64,000 nt of DNA from Acanthamoeba lenticulata (lineage: Eukaryota; Discosea; Longamoebia; Acanthamoebidae), in the NCBI GenBank assembly GCA_002179805.1, contig NAVB01000225.1, positions 1-64,000 on the forward strand, in the 5' to 3' direction. Numbering within the stretch: position 1 is the first letter of the stretch; the number at the start of each line of letters is the position of its first letter. A program made the translations under genes and the position numbers. Shown in pieces: positions 32,414 through 41,064 of this stretch. Under the pieces are notes generated by a model, which saw nothing but the letters and a program-made list of their open reading frames with translations, was not told where the DNA came from and did not search any database.

Positions 32414-33904
32414 CTACATGGCGCTCAACGAAGACGCGCCTGCAGGCAACGGCGCAGTGGCGCCCGTGACGGGGCACACTCCAGGGGAGGCCAGAAGCTT
32501 CTCGTCGTCGGCCTTGGCGACCAGCGAGGGCTGGTTGTGCGCGTCGTAGCCCATCGGGCACTTGCCGGGCCTCGTGGCGAAGCCACCGGCCGACATCATG
32601 CCGATTGGGGCCGGCTCGGCCATCGGAGCCATGGCGGCCTGCGTGCCGGTGGTGGTGTGGCCGAGGAGGGTCGACTTGCCGGTCGATGTGGAGGACACGC
32701 GGGGCCGGAAGCCTTCGATCAGGACGCCGTCGGCGGGCGTGGGCGGGAGATCGGTGATCTTGTAGCCGGTCTTCTGGCCGGTGGTCCAAGTCCAGTCAAA
32801 GTCGCGGGCGACGCGCGCGGCGAGGGACTTCATCATGAGGGTCGTCAGGGTCTCGCCGGCGCACTTGTGGTTGGTGTAGAGGTCGGAGCCGCTCTGCTGG
32901 AGGACCGTGAAGCGCTCGTCGACAGTGCGCTTGTGCTCGCCGGCTTCGAACCGCTCCGGCATGAAGGCGTCGGGCTGGGAGTAGACGCGCGGGTCACGGT
33001 GCACACCGTGGATGCCGAGGGACTTGTTGACGCGCCAGATGCGCGAGCCCGGGACTTGTTGACGCGCCAGATGCGCGAGCCCGGGACGCGAAGGTGCGGG
33101 ATGGCACCAAAGGACTCGATGACGTGGACGATCTGGCGGCGGCGGATGTTCACGGCCTCGTGGGTCGGGTCGAAGATGCCCAGTACGTAGGCCATGGCGA
33201 ATTCCGTGTGCAGGTTGAACAGCTCCTCGCGCAGCCGCAGCGGGCCGTGCTGGCTGGCCATGGCCCAGCGCAAGGCGTACTTGTCGAGCGTGCGGGCCCA
33301 GATGGCGATGTAGGTCTCCAGCTTGTCGGGGGTGAAGTTGGCCATGACCTGCGCCTTTCGGGCAATGTGCGCCGAGCCGTCAAGGCCCGATGTCGTTCCG
33401 CGGCCAAAGAAGTACTTGGTCAAGTGGGGCGCTGCAATTTGACCAATAAACACAAAGCGCAAAGGTCAGTTTAGGAATAATTATGATTCATCACGAACAT
33501 GATGTGACCACTCTGTGGTCGTGGAAGTGAAGGAGGCAACACGAACCGTTGGCATTGGTCCGAATGCAGTAGTTTTCGTCGAAGAAAAGCTTGGCCTCTT
33601 CGGCGCCGGCGATGGCGATGCAAGGCTCGGCGAAGAGGTGTGTGATGAAGACGGGGGAGTTGTACTTGAGCGCGCGGCGGCGGAAGAACTCGTAGCCGTC
33701 CTTGTGGAGGAACGAGGCGTTCTCGCCGAGGAAGGTGCCCGGGGGCAGGTGGGAATCGGGGGACAGCACGACGCGGTCAGCCACATCCTTGGCCGTGGCG
33801 GCCTGCTTCTTCACGCGGCGTTCTGCTCGCTTGCGGGAGTAGAAGGTAGGGTTGAGGATGTTGCGGGCGTTGAGCGGTTCGCGGGGCGGGTTATTGGGCA
33901 GCAT
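32414..33904 (-). pseudogene. CYP152-like cytochrome P450 (peroxygenase type), internally deleted and frameshifted
   Basis: The protein starts MLPNNPPREPLNARN; after an intron (about 33545-33431) come YFFGRGTTSGLDGSAHIARK and FTPDKLETYIAIW, close to the CYP152 peroxygenase motif around GLDGEAHRHRK. The haem region is near the end: VHRDPRVYSQPDAFMPERF and SDLYTNHKCAGETL with the Cys ligand. A tail of about 90 residues rich in Thr/Ala/Pro follows. Between IPHLRVPGSRIW and GIHGVHRDPR, the I-helix to K-helix part expected in any P450 (over 100 residues) is missing, and a 32-base tandem duplication at exactly that place breaks the frame. CYP152 enzymes hydroxylate fatty acids with hydrogen peroxide; this copy is probably inactive. 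Confidence 0.7.
33019..33082. repeat. 32-bp perfect tandem duplication inside the P450 gene
   Basis: The unit beginning GGGACTTGTTGACGCG occurs twice in a row (33019-33050 and 33051-33082) without a difference. As 32 is not a multiple of three, it shifts the reading frame; removing one unit restores one frame from RVPGSRIWRVNKS into LGIHGVHRDPR. Confidence 0.9.
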
Positions 33905-34443
33905 GTTGGATGTGATCGGTGTGTGGTGTCGTGTAGTCTGGAAGATGTGTGTTGACTGTCGAGCTGGGCTTCACAAGGAAAAGAGGAGCTAGTGTGCGTA
34001 CAGAGGTTGTGCGTTTTGGATTGAAGAACTGATATCCCTCCATGCCCTTTTATTTGGTGAGGAGTTCTTGCCCCTCCTCAAAGACAGGTGCGAGATGACA
34101 GCACCGTCCTTCTTCTCCGCTGTTTTTTACTCAATTTTCTATCTCGACTGCAGTCGACGGATGGCGCAGGAATTTATAAGAAAATAAATGCGAGTTGCGT
34201 TATCTACTTGCCCTTTCCTTGCCTGCGGCCAGCGGGCTGAAGGAAGGGCCGAATGGGCACCTTTCTTACTTTTATCTGATTCTTCTCACCGGAGTCTGAC
34301 CACCCATTAGAGAAACAGGGACCGTCTATTGGTTAACTCTGTATTGCCACAGATTAGGTGAACGTCGTCTCCTCCTTATCTCTGCGTCGGCGAAGGGAAC
34401 GCTTATTCTTCCGTTCCTCCGCGGCCTACACTCACACAGCACC
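33905..34443. promoter_or_regulatory. Divergent intergenic region between P450 and Cache-domain gene
   Basis: These 539 bases separate two outward-pointing starts. The centre is AT-rich (about 34125-34205). Both promoters are expected here; no specific site was recognised. Confidence 0.4.
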
Positions 34444-35475
34444 ATGACTGCCTCCGGCTTCATGCCCGCGCTCCTTCTCGTCGTGCTTCTCGGACTTGGC
34501 GCGGCCGAACCCAGCGCCAACCTGCAAGGCAGCGCTGACTGTTTTGCCCAGATCTTGGCCGCTTCTCTGGCCCGGTTGACCCTCAACAACGCCTACGTGT
34601 GCACGCTCTCCAAGAACGGCGTCCTGACAGGGCTGGCCGTTGACTCTTATAACGCGTTCGGCCCCAACCACGGCTACCCGACCTTGCAGGGCGAAGACGA
34701 GAGCTTCTTCGAGAGTTATTACGGCAGCTCCGACGGCCGGTACGTCGCCGTGGCTCGCGTCAACAGCACCTCGAACAGCGGCATCGGCTACTACATGGCC
34801 AACGTAACGAGCCGCGTTTCCTACTTGCTCGACTCCAACGGCCAGCTCACGGACACGCTCAACGCCATTCAGGACTATGACGTCAACGTCCGGCCGTGGT
34901 TCGTCGGCGCCGTCAATTCTGAATCGGGCGATTATGTTACTACCACGCCTTATCGCTTCTCGCTCAACACCCTGCGCGTCACTTCCGCTCGGGTGTGCAC
35001 CACCGCCGCTCCGCCGCCCCCGGTTCGCGCTTTGACCAGGGTGGTGGCCGGCGCCGACATCACGCTCGACGTCCTCGCCACCAACGCGCTCACCTCCGCC
35101 CGCTGCCCGCTGTTCAACTCGGACGAGGGCGTCGTGCTGGTGGTCAACGCCAAGGGCGAGCTTCTCATGCGCAGTGGCGAAGGAGTGCCCGAGGTCGTCA
35201 ATGCCACCGAGATCGACGGTCTCATCGGCGCGGCGGCCCGCCAAGTGGAGGCGCTCAACCAGGGCCAGTGGTACAGCGCGCAGTCGGGCGTCTTCACGTT
35301 CAACGGGGTTGAGTACTCTGCGTTCGCCTACCCGATCGATCAATCCAACGGCGGCAAGGTCGACCTCTCGGCCTGGGGCTGGACCGTCATAACCGTCCAG
35401 CGGTCTTCCACCTTGTGCGGAGCGTCGACTTCTGCCGCATCGGCTCTTCTTCCTCCGCTTCACTTCATCATGTGA
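34444..35475 (+). CDS. Secreted Cache-domain sensor-like protein (343 aa)
   Basis: A single-exon frame from ATG 34444. A signal peptide (MTASGFMPALLLVVLLGLGA, then AEPS) is followed by a ligand-binding-like domain: a long helix, ARVNSTSNSGIGYYM, and the DVNVRPWF motif that corresponds to the RPWY motif of dCache domains in receptor kinases and cyclases, then a second subdomain (EGVVLVVNAKGELLM; WGWTVITVQ). Such domains bind small molecules outside the cell. Unlike typical receptors, no transmembrane helix or cytoplasmic signalling domain follows; the last 25 residues are Ser/Ala-rich and unlike the rest. The gene may be a truncated receptor or an intron may have been missed near 35400. Confidence 0.7.
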   Translation: MTASGFMPALLLVVLLGLGAAEPSANLQGSADCFAQILAASLARLTLNNAYVCTLSKNGVLTGLAVDSYNAFGPNHGYPTLQGEDESFFESYYGSSDGRYVAVARVNSTSNSGIGYYMANVTSRVSYLLDSNGQLTDTLNAIQDYDVNVRPWFVGAVNSESGDYVTTTPYRFSLNTLRVTSARVCTTAAPPPPVRALTRVVAGADITLDVLATNALTSARCPLFNSDEGVVLVVNAKGELLMRSGEGVPEVVNATEIDGLIGAAARQVEALNQGQWYSAQSGVFTFNGVEYSAFAYPIDQSNGGKVDLSAWGWTVITVQRSSTLCGASTSAASALLPPLHFIM

Positions 35476-36157
35476 TCAGCTGCTCTCTCTCTCTCTCTCG
35501 AGTCATTTGCTGTACCAATCATTTTTGTCTTGTAAACAAGTGTGTTCCCAGCACCCATCATGACAAACCAAGTCACTGGGGACGAGAGTCGTGGTCGGAG
35601 CGCGATCGTTGCCGAATGGGCAAGTGAGTAGCCGCAGGAACCGCGGCTCGAGGGTCTCCGATGACCACCTCTTACCTCCGCGAGTGTCGCCCACCTCTGT
35701 CGCCGGCTGCGTTGATGCCGTCCAAACGTCTTTCTCGTTCTGTCCTACCTCCAACTGGGCAGGGCTGCTGCTGGCCGGCAGCGGCGTCGTCTACTCTTGC
35801 TCGTTGGGGTCAGGGGGGGGGAACGCATCAAAGCGGCCACCAACATCCCGCCCATGAACATCGCGGCGAAGGGAACGGCCTCGAGCGCGACGTCTTCCGA
35901 GGGTCATGGTCGGACCATGTTGGACGCCTCAGGGACGTTCTGAGCCTCGCTGGCCTTGATCAAGCGCTCTCGCAGTTCAAAGTGGAGCTCAGCCTCTCAG
36001 CCCACCTGGTCCTTTCCGCAAAGCAGCGCCATACCTTTTTACCAGAATTATTCGGCAATTTTCATGCGACTTGCTAGGCCCAATGAGATAAGCCGCAGGT
36101 GCGCACGTCCCACGTACAGCCGTTGGACCACGCAGGCGTGGAGGTGTTTGACTTTGG
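35476..36157. other. Gap after the Cache gene; possible relic sequence
   Basis: No complete gene found. Short plus-strand open pieces (for example near 35690-35850, with a hydrophobic WAGLLLAGSGVVYS stretch) could be the decayed transmembrane and cytoplasmic part of a Cache receptor, but frames are broken and I could not splice them together. A run of ten G lies near 35812-35821. Confidence 0.3.
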
Positions 36158-36246
36158 CGTGGGACGAGATGACCTGCCAACTGGCCGCCAGAGAGAAGCA
36201 CAAGGACGTGCTCGAGTGGGCCCGTGCCAATGGCTGCCCGCAGTAA
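36158..36246 (+). pseudogene. Orphan ankyrin repeat, inverted relative to the neighbouring F-box/ankyrin gene
   Basis: The plus strand encodes AWDEMTCQLAAREKHKDV followed by LEWARANGCPQ and a stop at 36244-36246. This is one unit of the same repeat type (WDE-TC-AA-GHL-VL-WARANGCPW) that fills the gene at 36295-37491, but on the opposite strand. No start codon or further repeats accompany it, so it looks like a remnant of a second copy. Confidence 0.7.
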
Positions 36247-36294
36247 TAAAAGGATGGCCCCCATTTCCTTGATGATGTATGTGTTCCAAACGAA

Positions 36295-37491
36295 TCACTG
36301 TCCACTCGGCTGCTGGTGGTGCCTGCGCGCCCATTGCCGCATGTCCCGGGTACCGTCCTCAGCCGCCTTGGCACAGGCCTCCTCGTCCCACGGACTGCCG
36401 TTGGCTCGAGCCCACTGGACCACCTCCGGGTGGCCTTCCCTGGTCGCCAAGGTGCATACCTTCTCGTCCCACGGGCAGCCGTTGGCACGGGCCCACTGGA
36501 GCACCGCGAGGTGGCCGCCCTTGGCCGCCTTGCTGCAGGTCTTTTCATCCCACGGGCAGCCGTTGGCGCGCAGCCACTGGAGCACGGCCAGGTGGCCGTC
36601 CTCGGCCGCCATGGAACAGGTCCGCTGGTTGCACGGGTAGCCATTGGCGTGAAGCCACTGGAGAGCGGCCAAGTGGCCGCCCTGCGCCGCGTAGGCGCAC
36701 GTGAGCTCATGCCCCCAGCAGCGGCAGCCGTTCTGGTGCGCCCACTGGAGGACCGCCAGCTTTCCGCTCCCCGCCGCCTTATCGCACATCATCGTGTCCC
36801 ATGAACAGACACCGTTGGCGCGCAGCCACTGGAGCACGGCCAAGTGGCCGCCCTCGGCCGCCCCGGCGCAGGCGCCCACGCCCAACGGGCAGCCGTTGGC
36901 CCGCAGCCACTGGAGCACGGGCAGGTGGCCGCCGCGGGCGGCCATGGCGCTGATGCTCTGGTCCCACACCGCGCCGTGTTGGCGGGCCCACTGGAGCACG
37001 GCCAAGCGGCCTCGCGCAGCGGCCTGCGCGCAAATCATGTTCTCCTTCCGCTTGTTCCACGTGCAGCCGTTGGCCCGTAGCCACTGGAGCACGTCCAGGT
37101 GACCGCCCGCGGCGGCGTACATGCAGGTCTTCTGCTCGCCGTCGCCGCGAGGGCAGCCGTTGGCCCAAGCCCACTGGAGCACGTCCAAGTGGCCGTGCAA
37201 GGCGGCCTGGGCGCAAGTGCTCTCCTTCCACGGGCAGCCGTGGGCCCGCAGCCACTGGAGCAGCGCCAAGTGGCCGCCCTGGGCGGCGTACTTGCAGGGC
37301 TGGTGCCGGGAGGTTGCGCGCTCCTCGCGGTGCACCTCGCGGGGGACAATCCGGCGCCAGGCGCGGCATACAGCCCGGCAGGACGCGAGCGAGTTGGGCT
37401 GGACGTGGCCGAGGATGACGCCCACGAGCTCCTCCATGAGGTCTTCCATGCCCACTACCCCCGTTACCACTTCTTCCGAGTGCGTCTCCAT
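36295..37491 (-). CDS. F-box protein with about twelve short ankyrin repeats
   Basis: A single frame starting METHSEEVVTG. Residues 20-60 resemble an F-box (LVGVILGHVQPNSLASCRAV followed by CRAWRRIV), which would bind Skp1 of an SCF ubiquitin ligase. The rest is about twelve units of 26-28 residues of the form TCxxAAxxGHLxVLQWLRANGCPWD. The Trp-rich, Cys-containing version is a divergent ankyrin repeat expanded in Acanthamoeba and also in giant viruses that infect it. The frame stays open to about 37575 without an ATG, so 37491 is used. It probably selects proteins for ubiquitination. The repeats at DNA level are highly similar, indicating recent expansion. Confidence 0.85.
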   Translation of the reverse strand: METHSEEVVTGVVGMEDLMEELVGVILGHVQPNSLASCRAVCRAWRRIVPREVHREERATSRHQPCKYAAQGGHLALLQWLRAHGCPWKESTCAQAALHGHLDVLQWAWANGCPRGDGEQKTCMYAAAGGHLDVLQWLRANGCTWNKRKENMICAQAAARGRLAVLQWARQHGAVWDQSISAMAARGGHLPVLQWLRANGCPLGVGACAGAAEGGHLAVLQWLRANGVCSWDTMMCDKAAGSGKLAVLQWAHQNGCRCWGHELTCAYAAQGGHLAALQWLHANGYPCNQRTCSMAAEDGHLAVLQWLRANGCPWDEKTCSKAAKGGHLAVLQWARANGCPWDEKVCTLATREGHPEVVQWARANGSPWDEEACAKAAEDGTRDMRQWARRHHQQPSGQ

Positions 37492-37631
37492 CTCCTCTTC
37501 CTCTTGCTCTTCCAGTAGCTCAACTCCAGAACAAAGTAATCGGTAGTTGCGGGAAGAAAAATGCCAAGTAAACAAATAATGTCCACACAGGAGATTAGAT
37601 TACTTTCCATAAATATTTAAGGGAGGGGCAT

Positions 37632-39236
37632 TTAGGCGCTGGGGTCGTAGTGGCTGGCGCTGGTGGACGTGTGCTGGCGCCAGTCAGGTGGCAGTCTCAC
37701 GGCGTCTGCCCGCTTGAACAACGCCACCAAGTTCTCGGACTCGTGCCGTCGCACCAGATGGTGCAGAATGAGAAGTTGCATCTCGGCCGGCAGACAGGCC
37801 ACGACTGGCGCTTCTCGCTCATAGCGAGGGCGCCCCGTGGCGGCATCCACCGCCGTCATCAAGAGGAACGTCTTCAACTCGACTCGCAGCTGCGTTGCCG
37901 CCCCAACAGCGAAGAAGAGGTCAGTGACACGACAAACACAGACCAACCGCCATTCGCTGCCTCTGTACCTTGGGAGAGAGCACTGCCATGTCGCCGATGA
38001 AGCCCCACCCGGCCAGGTGTCGCCTGAACTCGCTGGTGGTGCTGGCGAACAGGCGCGTGTAGGCCTGGGCCTTGATCTGTGCCTTTCGCTCGCCACGCAC
38101 TGCCCACTCGGTCACGCGCCTCTGGGTCTGTCACGCCGCGACGTGCGCAAGCAAGCGACATGAGAATGTGGCCGCGACAGAAGAACAGACGAACGAACCA
38201 GCTGGTCCGCCTCGCGCAGCCGCGCGTACGTGAGGCCTCGGGGGTGCTCTGCAAAGTCGTAGCGCCGCAGTTGCTCGTAGAACTCGTCCAGATACTCGCC
38301 CAACGTGTACAGCTCGCACCAGTTCTGCCTGTGTTGCACACAGCGTGAGACACAAACAACAACAACGACAAAAATGACGACAGCAAGTGGACACGCGCGT
38401 GCACCTGGCGCGAGGGAAGGCGATCCGGCCTTCAGGCGTGACGGTCACATGGTAGAGCGGCGTCATCAAGCAACACGCAAACGGCACAAGCGGGTACTTC
38501 CTCGGGAACCACACGCGCAGAACAAACTGGCCGCCTGACCACCCGCGCAGTCCGAATTCAGCTCAAAATAAATCTATATTTTAAAAAACAAAATAAAAAC
38601 AAAAAGATTTTTAAAAAAGAAGAAAACAGAAGAAAAAAGCGGTACCGCGGTAGAACGAGTCGGGCGGACCCTCGATGATGAGGTCTACCGCAGCGAGGTC
38701 CTCATGCACGCTCCCCAGGTGGATCCCCTTGCGTGTGGTAGGATCGGCCTCGCGCTCCTGGATCTGCCTGAGGTCGGCCAAGATGGCCTGGGCTCGGGCA
38801 GGTTTGGGCGGATCGTTGTAAAATGCGCTGTTCTTGGCGAGGTCATCGTAGGCAAACACCTTGTCCTCCTCCATGACGTCGTCTCCCATGTTGTGGGCTG
38901 TGCCCGGCCGCTCGGATGGTGAGAGGCCGACGCCCACGACCCACCGGCTGGGCGGCAGCAGGGGAAGGTGGTCGCCGTGGTTGGTGAGGACGAGGTAGAG
39001 CGTGGACCCGCGCTGGATGCCGTACGAGCCCAGCCGCACCGAGTTTTGTAGCCCGTGCCCGGCGAAGAGCAGCAGCGTGAAGCCAGCCGGGATGCCATGG
39101 GTCGCTTCAATCAGCTCTTTGACGGTGTGAATGGTGTCGACCGGGCTCGGCTGCAGCGTCAGCTCCTCGCCAGTGGAGACCTTCTTCAGCAAGAGAGGAA
39201 GGAGCGGATAGCTGTCTCGTTTTCCTTGGCCGTACG
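37632..39236 (-). CDS. Ubiquitin-like domain fused to E2-like (UEV) domain
   Basis: Several exons. The first clear one (from 39236) encodes a ubiquitin-like fold: LLLKKVSTGEELTLQPSPVD, TIHTVKELIEATHGIP, LLLFAGHGLQ and IQRGSTLYLVL. After an acidic linker (MEEDKVFAYDDLAK) the E2 core follows: DLIIEGPPDSFYRGGQFVLR, VWFPRKYPLVPF, YHVTVTPEGRIAFPRARQNW, TLGEYLDEFYEQL. The His-Pro-Asn is replaced by HVT and the catalytic Cys position (GxIC in active E2s) is Ala-Phe, so this resembles an inactive ubiquitin-conjugating variant. The C-terminus is helical and ends SASHYDPSA. The N-terminal exon carrying the ATG was not identified (perhaps about 39300-39400), so the true start is unknown. Confidence 0.7.
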
Positions 39237-39484
39237 CTGTGGGCTGCGCGAACCAATTGCAATGGCACGTCGTGAAAGCATGAGCGAAAAGCGTGCAAAA
39301 GGAGCCTCGCACACATGCGGTCACGCACCGGCAGTGGCGGCAGCACCCGCCGGCACGACAGAGGGCCAGAGGCCATGCTTTGCAGCTTCGTGTGTCGCAC
39401 AGCTGCGCTTGTTTGTTGACAAGAAGAGAAAAAAAACCTTTTCCTTGTGGCCTTTTATTCAAGGTTAAAATAAAAACACACCAT

Positions 39485-41032
39485 ATGGAAGCGAAGACAA
39501 GCCGCTCGATGCACACCCTCCTGGTGATTGACGGCAACCCAAACAATAACTGGTATAAGGTTTTCAAGGGCTGCAAAGGTACGTAGCTGACGTCACTGTG
39601 GTAACTGCTGTGACCACGCAACTTTTGCCCTGACGAAGGGGCGGGGGGACGAGGTGAGCAGGTCCGGACGGGGAAGATATCCGGGTGGAGCAGACCCAGT
39701 GGGAGTTGATCGAAGCCTGGGCTGACGACAAGGTCCACCTCACCGTGCACCCGTCGCCAGAGCCCATTTTGGGCAGTTCGCAGAAGTACGAGCGCAGCTT
39801 CACGCCAGACTTTGTGCTCGTTCGCAACTTTGTGCTGGGCATCCACGGCCAGTCGTCGCTCAACACCCTCCTGGCCCTTCGGTAGCCCTCGTCCCTTGCC
39901 CCTTGGCGGTTCGCATAGCCAATCACTTACGGCTCTTCCGGTTTCAAAGGGTGGGCAACGTACCGGCGGTCAACTCGCTTGACTCGATCTTCTTCAGCAC
40001 GCAGCGCGCACTCATGATCGGCGAGCTCAAGCGCGTCCAGCGCAAGCTGGGCCACGACGTCTTCCCGCTCGTGCCGATCCGCTACTTCCCCAACACGCGC
40101 CACAGCCTCCCTTCGCCCAAGCCGGCCGACCTGCCTCTGGTCCGTCCACCACCAGACCCGTGTCGACACACACAGCGCTGGTCTTTTGCCACTCACGTGA
40201 GCGTCGCGCGTCTGGTGGTCTTCCGTAGGTGGCCAAGGTGGGCACGTCGCACGCCGGCTATGGCAAGATGAAGTTCAAGGACGGGGACTTTGCCGACTTC
40301 TCCACCCTGATGGCCATGTTTGTCTCTCCTCCCACGACTGCTCAGGCGCGCGCATCACATGGACATCTTCCGCCGTATTACCCACCACGACACGTTGTTG
40401 TAACAGGTACTCGGACTACATCACGACCGAGCCGTTCGTGCCCAACGTGGCCGACGTGCGCGTCCAGAAGATCGGCCAACACGTCCGGTACGCTGTTCTC
40501 ATGATCCCACGGCAAAGGGAAGGCCACTGTGGGCTCACCAATCATATGGGGCCGCGTCATGAACAGGGCCTACCGCCGGGTGACGGCCGGGTGGAAGGGC
40601 AACGTGGGCGAGGCCCAGGTGGAGGACGTCCCGGTCAGCCCGACTTACCAGCTGTGGGCTGGTGCGTGGCCGAGACGTCGCACTCACAAACCACCCTTGC
40701 GCAGCGTGCATTGACAACCGCTGCCTGCCTTTGGTCGTGCAGACGAGTGCAGCAAGATCTTCGGCGGGCTTGACATTCTGAGCATCGATGCCGTGGTCGA
40801 CGAGCAAGGCCGTCATACCATCCTCGGTTCGTTGTTGTCCACGCAGTTGACAAATACAGTGTTCCACTCACGCGTTAGTTGGGGGGCGTGCGGGCGAGCA
40901 GAGGTGAACGACACGGCGACGGGGCTGAACCCGCACCACGAGGAGGAGGACACGGCGCATATCCGCGATCTCGTCCTCCAGCGCATGCGCGAGGCCTATG
41001 ACCAGCAACGCGGCGAGGAGGCCGCCCACTGA
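39485..41032 (+). CDS. Synapsin homologue (ATP-grasp fold)
   Basis: About eight exons. From ATG 39485 the protein reads TLLVIDGNPNNNWYKVFKG, then DIRVEQTQWELIEAW, SFTPDFVLVRNFVLGIHG, VPAVNSLDSIFF, FPLVPIRYFPNTRHSL, VAKVGTSHAGYGKMKF, TTEPFVPNVADVRVQKIGQH, and CSKIFGGLDILSIDAV. This follows the C domain of animal synapsins motif by motif (VKMGHAHSGMGKVKV; AEPFIDAKYDVRVQKIGQ; CSEIFGGLDICAV). Synapsins bind ATP and tether synaptic vesicles; the C domain is an ATP-grasp enzyme fold without known catalysis. N-terminal phosphorylation and C-terminal vesicle domains are absent here. It ends EEAAH at 41032, 32 bases from the end of the convergent amidohydrolase. Confidence 0.85.
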
Positions 41033-41064
41033 GAGCCTTGGCTTTGCTTTGTCAAGATTTTCAT

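Noticed and set aside
36224..37546. Plus-strand frames opposite the F-box/ankyrin gene
   Set aside because: The repetitive PLEHGQVA-type peptides are antisense products of the ankyrin repeats.
38611..39846. Minus-strand open frame of 411 codons starting MDAQHKVANEHKVW
   Set aside because: Its left part is the real UBL-UEV exon in frame, but its right part is antisense to the well-supported synapsin exons, so it is not a single protein.
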